Of a DNA stretch of 64,000 nt, positions 1 through 13,914 are shown piece by piece (the stretch's first letter is position 1; every line of letters starts with the position of its first letter). A model generated the notes under the pieces. That model ran no database searches and had not been told where the DNA came from. It saw only the letters and a program-made list of their open reading frames with translations. Location: assembly GCA_023846275.1 (NCBI GenBank), contig CM043875.1, positions 7,700,626-7,764,625 of the forward strand, given 5' to 3'. Source of the stretch: Vanilla planifolia (lineage: Eukaryota; Streptophyta; Magnoliopsida; Asparagales; Orchidaceae). Position numbers and translations under genes: made by a program.

Positions 1-3000
1 ATTTTCAATAATTGAAGGTTAATTATATTTTTTAAATAAATTTTATTTTTAAAATCATATTTTGAATATAATTAATCAAATATTAATAAACGTTCTTATT
101 CATCAATCTTATTGCATTCTCAATTTACCACATTTTTAATGTAAAGATCGAAAAAAATTGAAGCAATAATGTGGCTAAAATTTATGGTGTTTTATAAAAA
201 ATTTCAAATTATGTGGTGTTAATCAATTTCAAAAATAGAATTTTATTATCACAAATGAAGCTAATATGGAAGTAAGATTTGCTTGGATGCAAACCTACAT
301 TTGTTTTTTTCCTATTCTTTCTTTAATTGATTAACATCTCTCTATTTTAATGTTTTTTTCTTTTATTCAACCATTTGCAAAAGCTTTTATCATCACTTTA
401 AATCATACAACTATTAACAAATATCTGATTCATACTGTAAAAGTCAAAAACATAGCTTCATTTTATACAATAATTTTATTTCTAATTTTTCTTTTTTATC
501 ATTTTTATTTAATTATCTTTCAATCATATATTTTCACATAACTATGTTCACCACATATTTGTTTGAACAAAAATTATCTCAACAAAAAAATCATAATACC
601 AACAAAAAATGGTAATAAATAGCACAAATTATAAAGGAAGCACTGTTATGATATGAAAAAAAATCTAGCCATTGACCTCTTTATTATAATATTAATTGTA
701 ACATGTTTTGATTATATTTTGAGTTAATTATTTTATAATATAATAATTATATGATTGATTATCTAACTTGACTTTAATCATTTAACAATATATATATTTT
801 ATAACAAAACATAATATTATTTAGACTTATTTAAAAACTATAAAATTTTATAAAGCTTCTCAAAATACTAAAGTTGACATATCTTTGAGAAAATATATTA
901 AAAAAGCTTGTTAGTTTTTTGTTTAAATATCTTGAAATTTTTTTTTAATTGCTATAAATTAAAGAGTTTAAAAGTTTTATATACACACACACATTAAAGA
1001 CAATAGTGCCTTAAAGATTTTATCCTTTATTAGTTTGCACGGGAAGGAATTTGAAGCTTTTGGGCTTCGGTTAGATAGTGTCGATAGCTAGAGTTGTAAT
1101 AGAGTGAGAAGAACTTAAGTTTGAGTATTAAAGAGGGCACATGAGGCAATATGAGCTCATGTAGAGGAGAAACAGGAAGTTGTTGTAAGTGAAGAATGTT
1201 GTAGTTGCATTAGTAGATTTTACTTGTTTTTGAAGAAGGAAAATGTTAGAGAGGAAGGATATAAGAACTTAGAGATAATCAAGATTAAGAACTTAAAGAA
1301 TGAATAAGGTAAAGCATTTAGTTATTTCTTATGCTTTTTTTAGTGGCATGCAATTCAAGAATGCTTTCCAAATAATTTGAACTATGAGTAATTATTTGTT
1401 AAGGATGGATATGATTGCTCAAAGTAAATAAGTTAAGTTATACTTAGAAATTTGATTTTTCATAAAGAACATATAGTACATTAATATATGATATATATTC
1501 TCAAGAAAATGTGTGATATATTAATATTTTATATATAGTACATTTGGTTCAAGAGTAAGATCCTACTAACAGAGTGTATGGTATATTGGTTGAAAAAAAA
1601 AGAGATGTTAGACCTTAACATATCATACTTCTCTAATAACAGTTGGATCTATACGTCAAATAGAAAGGCATGGCTTAAGAAAAGAATTGTCCATTTAGTT
1701 GAAACTAGGCTCCCAAAGTTAATGCGAGTTACGTTATAAATAACACATAATTCATTAAGTAATTTGTAGATGAACAATAAGCAAAAAATATATGGCTTAT
1801 AATATTAAACTAAAGTAGTAATGTGCAATACAATATACTTAATATATCATACATAAAGAAGAAAAATATTTAATATACAATATGTTAGAGAGAACATATT
1901 ATGCTTGAGAATTCTAGTTAGTGAAGAAATAAGAGAAAACATTGTAAATGCAATATGTTTTATACTCTTAAGGATGATAACAAAACCAAGCTCTTGTTTA
2001 TTAATGAATAAAATCCTTGTGAATATGTACTTTTACATGATGAATGTAATAAATATTGATAGGAGCAAGTAACTTGTATTTGTAATTGAAAGAAGATCAA
2101 TTAACATTATTTAAAGATGTCTCAGCTTATAAATCATAGAACTATGAGAACAAGTACTTTATAAAATGATTAATCTATATAGGGTTGTATATTATCATAT
2201 ATTACATAGTTTAGAATGTGAAACCATCATCATTTGTAGAAGTGACACTTAAGAATAATAAATTTATTTCATGCATGAGTTGTTAAAACATATCTTTTAT
2301 ATCATAAAATTTTTTAGACTTGTATGAGGTTAATTGTAATATTATTACATGTTGTTTTAGAGTCAATTTGTTTTTTAAGATAGTGGAATTAAACTTAAAA
2401 TAAGTTATGTTATAGCTAATTGATCATATAATATAATATCTCATATCATACATATACTATTTACATTCTCGCTTAAAGCTACAATTGAAGTTTAAGGTTA
2501 TCATGGTATCATATAAATATGATGCATTAATTGTATAAATATTACTACCATATAAACAAATGCTTATAAGCATAAATGTTATCATATAAGGTATCAGCAT
2601 TACATGTGTGACATCTGTTTTCTAAGGGTTAAGGTTCAACTAGCATTATATGAGTATAAAGTTCACTTTAGACTATTACATAGTTTATTTCCTCTTAAAA
2701 TCTATTATATGCATTGACTTAGTTGTGTTTAAACATGTATGATAGTATATTGCACTAATAGAATCATATATTTGACTCAAATCATAATAAAGTTACCTAT
2801 TTGTATTGTTATCAGTCTTTATATGATGTTCGAAACTTATTCTATGTTATGCATAACTACTACAATATATAATATAAAGTATGTCATCATAATTGCATGT
2901 TTCAATCTAAATTATGGATAAAATTATTGACTTAAAATAGTAATGTGCTTATTGCATCATACAAATATGATATATGTATCATATGAGCACAATCATAAAC

Positions 3001-3264
3001 TAATAAAACTAAAGTTGATATTGCTTATATTATTGTACTATTATGATTAGTATGTCTCACTTTATGATTTTTTCTTATATAACACTTAGAATCAAGTACA
3101 TTTGAAAGCATTTACACCATTACAATAGAATTATAATATATATATATATAACTACTTTGGTAAGTCTAGTTTAACTAACTAAAATGAATGTACAAATGCT
3201 CATACTTATTCAATCATATTATACAAAATTTTTTTGAGAGCTTGTCTTTTGATAAAACTAAATA

Positions 3265-3272
<8 letters not shown>

Positions 3273-3324
<52 letters not shown>
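3273..3324. repeat. (AT)26 microsatellite
   Basis: Uninterrupted AT dinucleotide run of about 52 bp, preceded by a shorter imperfect AT stretch. It is a typical hypervariable plant microsatellite. Confidence 0.95.
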
Positions 3325-3327
<3 letters not shown>

Positions 3328-4284
3328 AAACCATCCAGATTCTAGTAGGAATGACGACATAAAAATCGAATGAATCCAAGAAAAATAAATAAAATAAAAT
3401 AAAATAAAAAATAAATATAACTTTTAATATATATATTGATTACATTAATCTAGATTTAAAATATTTATCTAGACTATAATAACAATATATCTTAAATTAC
3501 ACTAAATTATTTTATAATCTATTTAATCAATAATATCCTTTATTTTTATTTCATATTCATCCCTTCTTTATATTTATAATATTTACGATTTTATAACAAA
3601 TATTAGCTCATTTCTCATTTTTTTATTATTTTGATTATAATTATAATTCATTTGATAAATTTAATAGTGTAAAAAATCAATAATACATAATTCATTATGA
3701 TAATTCGTCCAACCTTAGAATAGTTATAATGTCCAAAAGTTTGTTGTAATTATAAAGTTTGTTTAACTCATTATGTAATTTCATAATGTTCCTCACCAAT
3801 GATCCAAGTTTGTTACATATTTGACATTGAATATAAGAGATCTACTATAAGATAAGCATCTTTAGTAGCTAATCCTCTTGATAATATGATGATAACATCT
3901 AATTGGCCAAATGTTGTGGCAAAGGTAGGTTTAGTCAAAACATTTACAAGTATATAAATTGTTTGGATCAATGTTATAGATCTTGCTTTTATAAAAGTAA
4001 TTCATTATCATAAAGAACCTAATTTTATACTAAGAGTACATTGACAAACCACAACAAAAGGCATTCTATCTAATAAGACCAATACTTCAAATCATGCTTG
4101 ACTGAATTGAAATATAATATCAATGAATAGACACATATTTTGTTTATTAACATCCTAGAAATATTGTGCTGTCATGGCTAGGGAAGTCAAGCCAACTCTC
4201 ATGATAGTCGTTCATTAACATGACCATAAACTAGATCAATTTTTGGTTTTAAAATATTTTTTTGATTAATCATCTTAGATTCCT

Positions 4285-4769
4285 TCATTTTATTCACAAG
4301 TTCATTCACCGACTCTGCCAAATACAAATATGTCTCCATTGCCTTTAGCAATCAAAATGATTATGATGCACCTTCAAGTTTGGGTACTTGTCCTCCAATA
4401 ATCATAGCATTAAATACTTGTTGATGAACTCTAATGTGATCAAATTTATAAATGAATATCTTATGTAAAACATGAGCACCAATTCCCTTTACGCCCCTAA
4501 ACTTTAATTTTTATTACTCATTATCTACTCTGCATGTATAAATCATTTTATGCACAAATATATTCACCTACTCTACCAAATGCGAATAGACCTCCATTGC
4601 CTTTGGCATTGTTGTCAAAATGATTATGGAGCACCCTTAAGTTTAGGTACTAGTCCTCTAATAGTCATAGCACTAATTACTTGTTGACGAACTATAATGT
4701 GGTTAGATTTATTAACAAGTATCTTATGTAACACATGAGGAACACGAATTCTCTTTACACCCTAAAATT
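4285..4769. repeat. Diverged tandem duplication, about 225 bp x 2
   Basis: Copy A (about 4285-4507) and copy B (about 4543-4769) share the same succession of words, such as CTCCATTGCCTTT, CAAAATGATTATG, TACTTGTTGA and TATCTTATGTAA, with substitutions and small indels. I judge identity at roughly three quarters by eye. The minus strand gives a broken coding-like stretch that I cannot assign to a family. The copies probably come from an old mobile element. Confidence 0.7.
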
Positions 4770-5920
4770 GATCAACAAATCTTTTTTAAAAATCTTTTAA
4801 ATAAAAGTTAATATATCTTATCAATCCTTGGGAATGATTCACATTAGAATTTTCTCAATTATAAAAGTTACTTATTACAAGTAATAAAATTAATATTAAA
4901 ACCATTTAGGTTATATATATAAAATGGGGTCTTAAAAATAAGTAATTTTTTTCTAAACTTTTATCGCCTTTCTAGATTTGTTTAGATTTTTAGTAGTTTA
5001 AATTTCTAATAATCTTGGTAGAAATCTGAAATAGTGTGTGTGAGTGTGGAACACTGACAAATTCCTTTGGAGCGACATACTTGGCTTAGAGCGAGAGAAA
5101 GAAACATACATATGTATATGTCTGCATTGGCCTTGTTTCCTTTTGTGTTATTTATAGAATTGTATTTATAAAAGTTGGTATTTCAAGTTATATATGAATG
5201 TAAGCTTTTTTGGTCTTTATTATTATATTATTCTTGTTGTCTTTAAAGTTTTAATTATTATAGATAAATTATGTTTCAATTATTTCATTTGAAAAAAACG
5301 AGTTTCATCATTTATTATAGATTTTACAAGTTTTACAAATGATAAAAAATATATTATCATATAATATATATATATATATAAAATATATTTTATGGTATTT
5401 TTTATAATTTAATTTATCCTAAATTATTTTTTATTAACATATTTATTTATTATTAGAGATAGTCTCCTAAGACGGATGATGGTTGGCTTAACCTTTTTTT
5501 GACACTAATATTTCAGGTACATTAGAATCGCAATAAAAAAATTACCAATTAAAATAACCTGTAAGAAAATATTGAAATTATAGAGGTTTGTATTGTAAGA
5601 ATATATTGAATAACTTATTAATCACATGATGAATTCAATATTATACTTATATGTGAAAATTGGTTGTAATATTATAAAAAATTTATAAGAACTATGTAAT
5701 ATGATTTTTGTAATTATTTTAATTATTTATAGTTATTTGATTTAATTGTTTATAGTTAATAGTTATGGATATGAACTATGTGGTTATCATGTTATAGGTT
5801 TAAATATTATATTGATGTATTTGTAAATTGGAAAATAGACAAAATCTTGTAGATGTTCTATCTGTTTGAATTCTAAAATTTAGAAAAAAATGGATATATG
5901 ACAAAAAAAAAGGATGCACA

Positions 5921-6013
5921 TGTAAATCATGATTGTCAAGTGTAATTTCCTTTAAAAGTAATTTCTAAATGCAATGTAAATCATGTTTATCAAGTGTAAT
6001 TCCCTTTAAATTA
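5921..6013. repeat. 54-bp-period direct repeat, two copies
   Basis: TGTAAATCATG followed by TCAAGTGTAATT and CCTTTAAA occurs at 5921 and again at 5975. This is a small local duplication in intergenic DNA. Confidence 0.75.
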
Positions 6014-9000
6014 GCTTATATATTTTGTTTGGACTTTTTTATATAAGTATTTGTAAGCTCTCTAATAAGTTCAAACAATCTCAAGGAATATAACAAAATT
6101 TTGTATAATTTAATCAAACTAGTTATTATTCACACATCTTATATTGATCATATTATTTAATCTAAGTATTGTAATGTATGATGTTTAAGGATGAACTAAT
6201 TATCCAATACATCATACTATCCAACAAAGGTATCTCTAATATTAACAAAAGATCATACTATATGATGAGAAAATATCATATTATAAAAAAACATTCTATT
6301 TTTCAAAGCTTCATTTTACATGTCTTTGAAATAAAACTTTTCTTATAATATAATGATCAATATCATATTATATAAAGACATTGATTCTCATATATATAAT
6401 ATGATCTTACTTTTTGATAAGACTATTGTAATGTATGACATAATCAACTCAATTGTATTAAATTCTCACTCTTTGTTTTAGTAAGTTTGTATTGTATAAT
6501 TCATAAAATTGTATCATACAAATACATTAATACCTTTAAATTTTTTTCATTTCAAATAAAAGATAATCTTTTTGTATGATAAATGAGACTATACTATACA
6601 ATGAGTTAGAACTCAACAATTAAATTGACCCATAAACCATTCATATATATACCCTTGAAATATCATATTATATGATATGTTATATTATACTATATTATTG
6701 GACCAATTTTGCATAAATTAAAGTTTTTTGTTCTATGTATATCAATCATGACTTATTAATATAAATATATATTTTTGATCATTTTAGGCTAATTTTATAT
6801 GGGATGCATGTATAAAGCTTACTTATATTGGTGGAAGAATGATGAAAAGCCTTTAGCACACTTAGTGAAATTCTTACTATTATTTTAGTATTTTAAATAA
6901 ATTATTATAAGTCTTACATATTAGTACTAAAATAAAAATACTCTAAAAAAAATCTTCTCTATCCTAAGTTTTGCTTTTTCTTGGTGTCAGTTATTATTTA
7001 CATTAAACACTGATAATAGATCCTTTGAATTAATATCGAGTTTCTCTAATTGATTTATCTATTCAAAATTGAGATATATGATCTAAAATATTTAAAGAAT
7101 AATATTAATACAATAATAAAATACTTTTGTTATTATCAAATTTGTGATATATAAATCAAGGGTTTAACATAATATGCTAATATGAATAGCCATTATTGTC
7201 TTATGTTGTAAATGTTGATTATTGTCAAGCCTAGGGATTATGTTTTATCTTAAAAATTATACAACATCATAATTGAAGTTGTTTTAGTGGGAGTAGACAA
7301 TCCCATAAAAAAGACTCAAGTAAAAGTAAGAATTTTTTGTAAAAGGGATTCGACATAAACAACAATCCAAGTGTCAGTCAATTAGCTGTTAGAGGTAAAG
7401 ATAATAATAATAAATAAAACTATTCAAAATTTAGTTATTTATGGTATGATACAAGATCACAAACCTTAGAGTTACTTGATTTTTCTTTGATAGTCAATGT
7501 TATTAACAATGGTCCTTGGTTAATTAATGATGGTTCTCTATTAATTGATGATTTGTTTCTCGAGTTTTACAACAATAGAACTCAAAGCATTTAATTTTCA
7601 AGATAAGCATAAAGAAGTTATGAATTTTAAAAGTCATTTGCAGTAAAAGAGTAGTTTTCTATTTCATTTCTTTAAAAATTGACCAATAACTAGTTAGAAC
7701 ATTAAGGGTGCTTTTGTGTGGTTATAAAAGGACCACTTGGGCATGGAGAAAAATAGAGCAACACATGTAAAATCAAGAGAAGACTGATAATAAAGAGATT
7801 GTCTTTGTACTAAAGAGAAAAATTTTATTTTTTCTTTCTATCTTGTTCTCTTGTGAGATCCATTCAAACAACTATGCAATAATAAAAAAGAAGATAATAA
7901 AATAGTTTTAGATGCATCAACAATATGATTTTCTTCTAGTAAGAGGGTTTCTACTATAAAAAAAAATTGCATCAACATTTCTTATTTTGTTCCATAATCT
8001 ATTATTTGAAATCATTTTAAAAATAATATATTCAATCAAATGAGTACAAAAACAATTGATAAGTTTTATGTCAACAAAGACTAACATTGATAATGGTTAT
8101 ACATGACCAATGTGGTTCGTGGTGAAAGGGTTTTCTTTGTCCCAATGGAACTCTCATTGTCATTTTTTTTACCTAATCAAACTTGTTTATGTTCATCTAC
8201 CTGTTGAGATTTTGATAAACTTTGTATAACAAAATTTAAATTTGGGCTATATGTTACCATAAATTAGATACATTCATAGGCTCAACATATTTAAAATTGG
8301 TTTTGGTGCCCTAAATTAGCTTTTAAAAGAACTTGAATAAATTTAAACCTTGTGAACTTAGTTTATTCTTTCTATCCTTCATAAAGATCTTATACTTGTA
8401 TGTTATTTCATGGAGGTAATTATTAACTTAGATTATGCAAATCCTTCTCTTCAAATGGTTGAAACATAAGATCAACTCGTACTCACTATAAAAAAACAAA
8501 TACAAATTGAAGTATTACACATGTTTATTATGAGATCGTTCGTGTTAGTAGAAACATATTGAGTTGAGAATGCACCAAGAGTGGAGAGGATAAGAAGTGT
8601 TACCAAACCGTTGTGACATTTGATAGGTTGTGATTGAAATATAATATTTGAAATAAAACATATTTATAAAAACAAAATTATCTTTTAGTATTTGAAGAGG
8701 ATAAACTAAAAATATAATAATTATAGATAAAGAATGATAATTTAAGATTCTTTTTAAAACTTAGTAGTAAATTTCATTTGTGATCTACCACTTTTGTTCA
8801 GAACATAACCTAGTTTGGATAATTACATTAAAATGCAATGAAAAAAAATTCAAAGTATAGTGATTTAAACTTTATAATAAATACGTCATTGAAAGCTTCT
8901 AATCTTCATAAGTAAGAAATAAGTACACCTAAAAACTCATGTTATTAATTGGTAGTTTGAGATTAGGAATTAGTTAATAAAATCAAAAGCATCCTCCATC

Positions 9001-9889
9001 CATTTTTGCCTTATCCATGTTATGATAATTTCAATTTCAAACAACCTAGAATTAATTTATGCCTTCTTTTGTTGAACATTTACTTGTTTAAAATGCTCTT
9101 TTTGAAGAAATTTTGAAAAATAAAATTAAGAAAATTATTCCAATAAAATTGAAAATCTTCTCTAAACTCATCAAAATTTGAATGCTTTTAGTTTGAAAAA
9201 TAAAATTTCTTCAAAACACTTAAAAAATGCATTGATAGCTAACATACATAATATTAATCCGTTAAATTATTATTAGATATTAAACTAATTAATAAAATTA
9301 ATTTAAAATTGATATTAAATAGTGTTAAAAAAATATGTGTATAAATATGCTTATATAAACACTTAATGAACTATTAATATTGTAAAATATCTAAAATATT
9401 ATTTAATTTTATAATAAAAGAGAAATGAATTTCATTAATATTTTGCTATACTAAAAAAAATCATATGTTATTCTTCCAATATTTTTTCTAGATATAAAAA
9501 TAATTTTAATATGTGATTAATCAATCATTCTAATTATTTTTTCAAGCTTTTATTATAATCAAGAGTTATTACCATTCAATCCCAACTTGGTCAAATCGTA
9601 ACTTAAAATCAATTTAAAACATTCTATTCAAAGCCAATGTGATCTATATTTTGTAAATGAAGAGTTTAATCCTATCTCAATTCGAGGTACATCTAACTAG
9701 TTAGCATTTAGATCAAGTTCAATTTAAGTAAAAAAAATTATTCTTTTTATGTAATTCTAAAACTTATAATAAAATTCTTAACAAAAAAATGTAAGTTTAT
9801 GAATTGATTTTTTAGATTTTGATCTAAAATCTGCTTAATTTGAATCATCTTTAACCTGTGAAAAAAATTCTCACCCTTGGAAGAATGAG

Positions 9890-10388
9890 TTTACTGGTTA
9901 TATAGCAAACAAAGGCTTAATACGTGAACAAAATAGAATGTTAACGTTTGGCTTGGCTTACAATCCATGATTGGGTGAACCGAAAAGCTCTCTCTCATCA
10001 TAACCTTCAGCTTTCCCCTTTCTTGAACCCAACGACACGCTCCCGCTTTGCGCAGCCTTCCGGCGCACTTGGAAACCGAACCGCACTCCTATTTCTCAAC
10101 TCCGGCGAACCCGATATGACCGTTTGCTCATTGCCATCTCCACGGCTCCATTCACATTTGTGCCCTCCATGAACTGCAATATTAAGCTGTATATTACACT
10201 TCACCCCTTTAATTATTATGTTTGCTTTTCCCTTTGAGCAAAGTATTCGGGCTTCAGTGGGGCCTCCGACCTCACCTCTTCAGCTCTTTCTCATGGCAGA
10301 GTTCAAATACGAGCTCTTTAATACCTTGCAACAAGCACATCCCCGACTTGCTCATCATCTTCCATCTTCTGCGAGCTGTCTCACTTCT
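9890..10388 (+). promoter_or_regulatory. IQD promoter and 5' leader with upstream ATGs
   Basis: Base composition changes sharply near 9.95 kb from AT-rich intergenic DNA to more GC-rich sequence that runs into the IQD gene. A TATATAG word at about 9897-9904 is the best TATA-box candidate. The stretch before the chosen start holds an upstream ORF (9948-10172, 74 codons), an out-of-frame ATG at 10222, and an in-frame ATG at 10218 that lies 57 codons ahead of the conserved MGKK start. If transcription starts just below the TATA word, the leader is about 450 bp and translation of the main frame would have to cope with these ATGs. The transcription start is inferred. Confidence 0.45.
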
Positions 10389-12003
10389 ATGGGGAAGAAG
10401 GATGGGAGCTCATGGTTTGCGGCCGTCAAGAGAGCATTCAGGTCTCCATCCAAAGATCCCGAAACAGATCGGGAACACAAAGTAACAGTTACCCTTTTTC
10501 TTTTTCGTATTTAAAAGTGAAGCAACTGAGGCGGAAGGCTTTCTCTCATTTAAGCATTGATTCGTGCAGAAGAGAGGAATGAAGGGATGGATGTTTCGCA
10601 AGACTCTCTGCATTGAACAACCGCCACGAACGTTGAGATCGGTGGTCGCGTCGTCCCCGTCGCGGACTCCAGTCTCTGTGGAGCAAAGGCGGCAGGCTAT
10701 TGCGGTGGCGATGGCGACAGCGGCGACTGCGCAAGCGGCAGCCGCGGCGGCCAAAGCCGCCGCGGAGGTCGTCAGGCTTACGAGCTCGCGAGCTAATTAT
10801 CACGTCAGGGAGCACGCTGCCATTATCATACAAGCAGGGTTTCGTAGATATTTGGTAATTTCTCCCTCGCTGTTTTATAAAAAAAAGTTCTTTTTGTCTT
10901 GGAAGAGGTTTATAAGTTTTGTTGCTTCGTGGCAGGCAAGGAGGGCGTTTAGGGCTCTGAAAGGGTTGGTGAAGCTTCAAGCTTTGGTGAGAGGGTACAA
11001 CGTTAGGAAGCAAGCAAGCATGACTCTGCGTTGCATGCAAGCTCTCGTGCGCGCGCAAGAAAGAATGCGAGAACAGCGCCTCCAGCTCGCACAGGAAGCT
11101 GCTGCCCATGGCGAAGCAGGGAGGACAACCAAGGTGATCTTTTCTTTTTACGTTTTCCCTTCTATTAATTAAAAATCGAGTTTTGTAACATTAGTTTCTT
11201 CGAAGTAGGATATTTGTTTACTTATTTTTTCTACCGTTGAGAAAAAAAGGGAAGTGGCTTGACTGAAGGTTGGGAGGTTCGACGACATGCCGCCGAAGAT
11301 ATTCGAGCTATGCTACAGCAACATAGTCGCAAGGAAGCGGTCATGAAGCGGGAGAAGGCCCTTTCTCATGCCTTCGCTCAGCAGGTAAACAACGATTTCA
11401 CTTCATGTATTTTTCTTTAATGAATAACACAATTTTATGACTTTTTTGTTTAAATTTTGGAAGATTTGGAGGAACAGAGGACTGGAGTTCGAAGAAGGAG
11501 AAGTGGGGACGACGAGGACAAGGTTATGGCATGACAGATGGGTCGATTCGAGAGATTCGTGGGAGGATAACAGTGAAATCCAGCGCCGGCAAAGAGGACG
11601 AGCTTCCACCGGCCAGAGAGAATCCATCAAAACGCTCGAGATCGATACGTCGAATAATGTCCGAACCGGAAACCGTCCGTCACCTTCAACTCCTTCCCCA
11701 TCGAGCGCGCGGAGTTCTCAGGTGAGGTCGGTGCCGAGCTACATGGAAGCGACGGAGTCAGCTAGGGCGCGGGCTCGGTCGCAGAGCGCTCCGAGGCAGA
11801 GGCCGATGACTCCGGAGAGCGAGAAGGGGAGCTCGGCAAGGAAGAGGCTGTCCTTTCCCGCCGGCGGGGAGAACAGTCCGAGGTTTAAGTCCATGGCAGA
11901 GAACAGGGCGAATGGGTCTTCTTTGTGCACGCCGGGCTTTGGCGATGAGAGCTTCTCGCCTGCCTCGCCGTCGTCGGCGAGAGCTTACAGGTGGCTCCGC
12001 TAA
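10389..12003 (+). CDS. IQD family protein (IQ67-domain calmodulin-binding protein)
   Basis: IQD proteins are plant-specific calmodulin-binding scaffolds that associate with microtubules, plasma membrane or nucleus and recruit Ca2+/calmodulin signalling to the cytoskeleton. Five coding exons fit GT-AG rules, all in phase 0: 10389-10481, 10570-10854, 10936-11133, 11250-11384 and 11464-12003, giving 416 residues. The start MGKK...[10 protein letters not shown] is the usual IQD N-terminus. An Ala-rich helix precedes the IQ67 domain (about residues 110-185), whose IQ-like repeats include [25 protein letters not shown] and [15 protein letters not shown]. The intron between RRYL and ARRAF is the diagnostic IQD intron position. 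The C-terminus carries the DUF4005 block ([13 protein letters not shown]...[10 protein letters not shown], residues 328-351), which is basic and Ser-rich. Exon bases are strongly GC-rich against AT-rich flanks. It looks closest to the Arabidopsis IQD15-18 type, but that placement is from memory. The least certain border is the exon 4 acceptor, which has a weak pyrimidine tract but is the only one that keeps the frame. Confidence 0.95.
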
Positions 12004-13866
12004 ACTTGCAATTTGCTTTGCCAAAGAGGTCCCGCCTTGAGAAATGCTTCGTCTTTAGAGAGAGAAAGATTGGGCGTCGTGAAAGCATGAAGACAGAAGT
12101 GGCTAATGCAGGGGAATCTTTGCTTTTTAGAGTTCTCGGAGGTCGACGGGACATCATTCGGGGAACGGTCACTTCTTTGCACGGCAGAGCCGTACATAGA
12201 GAGAGAGAGAGAGATCACATAATGTTCCAACTTTCACCTTTTTTATCATTTTGCTTCAAATCTATGCCCATTCTAGCCTTTGTTTTTTCGTTTCTTTTGC
12301 TTTAAATTTACCTTAATCATTTTATGCTCCACAGTAAAGAAATGGGAGGTCCTATTAAACAACCATACATAGTAACTTTCTTAAACAAAAAAAAAATGAT
12401 GATTTACAAATTGAATTAGCAACTTAATGGCAAAAAGTTTCTTTTGTAATCTGAGTCTTGAAGCTGCTAGTAAACATTCAATCAATCAGTTATCATAAAA
12501 AGACTATATACAAAGCACATTTACCAAAAGAGTACCCTTTCTGGGTGAAAAATGTCACTTCAATGCCACAAAAAAACTTCTAATTGGTTAAAGAGAAGAC
12601 ATGGTTTAGCTTACTTCAGTCACTTGTGAACAAAACTTTTTTAAATATAGCAGATATGAGGCTCACCTGATTGATGCTAACAATAAAATAACAAAAAAAA
12701 AGTCATATATCATTCGCCAAAAATGCTAACTTTCACAAAAATGTAGTCCCTAAATATAAAAAATATCCATGACAAATCAATCCTTAGAAGTTGTTTCACT
12801 GATTAGCTCCTAAGATGCTTTGCAATCCAAGCCAAGGATCAATAATTTTGTTGCAATACAAAATGTAACAAAAGCAATTTTAAATAGGACAAAATGTAAA
12901 TACAAATCTACAATCTTTTTAAGTTATGGAAGAACTTCCTTTTTTATACGAGTTTTTGACTAAGAAAAAATAAAGCAAAATAAAACCAGGGGCAAAGTTG
13001 AACTTGCTGATGATGATAACATAATGAGCACTTTAAACAAGAGAGTTAAAACATAATGAGTATATGCTTTGTCAAAAACATTTTTATTTTTTTGTTAGAA
13101 ATGTGTTTATTCAAGGAAAAGAGAGGCCTATGTGATTCTCGGAAGAAAAAATAGGGTGATTTGATTTGTTAGATTGTGACAAGATAAAAAGCAACAATAA
13201 ACTTACATGATATCACATGAGCTTGAAATCAATAGACATTAAATAAGTATTTAATATTTAGAATCCTACAAAGATAACAAGAGATAACAAATGAATGATT
13301 ATATGACGAGAAATTAGATGGAGAGCTCAAGCAACAACAAGATTCAACTCAACCAATAATGTTGGAGGGAGATTAAAATGGGAGGAAGCATACCTCAACA
13401 GAATGGAGGCCTAAACAATTGGGGAGATAAGTTGAGAAATCGAACCTGAGTGGATAGTTTGGGTGAATTGGCCAAATAATAATGAAACCAAGTAGGTTAA
13501 CAAAGTTCGAGGAAAACAGTCAATGGTGATGCCCGAAATAGGGACAAGAGGATTATAAGCGTTAAATAGAAAAAAGGTAAAAATTTAAAGTTCTTTACAT
13601 GCAAACAATTATTCAAATTTACCAAAATACAAATAACTCAATTATTACGATCAAGAAAGTTTGAAATAGAAGAGTTTAGTGCTCACTATGGATGATATCG
13701 AGCTAGGTTTAGGGTGCTACTTGGCCAAAGACTAGTTGCTCCCATTGGCTATCATTTTCATAATACATGGGAGGATGCTATAGTGTTTACTCAAGGACAA
13801 CCAAATCAATTAAGGCAAAAGGATTAGTGAAAAACAACAAGGTCTACATGAACATTAAGGCTTTTG

Positions 13867-13914
<48 letters not shown>

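Larger units (their letters stand above)
1..9890. other. AT-rich intergenic region without a supported gene
   Basis: This 9.9-kb stretch is extremely AT-rich. All open frames on either strand are short, low in complexity and without recognisable domains. It holds simple repeats, a diverged local duplication near 4.3-4.8 kb, and many short words of the type ATCATATTATATGAT around 2.4-3.1 kb and 6.1-6.7 kb. Those words resemble the wording of the long LTR-like repeats in TTI1 intron 14, so part of this region may be eroded LTR sequence. I see no exon with codon structure. Confidence 0.7.

Noticed and set aside
10546-11109. Minus-strand 187-codon ORF
   Set aside because: Shadow of the GC-rich IQD exons 2 and 3 on the opposite strand. 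The plus-strand frame has the IQ67 domain and valid splice sites.
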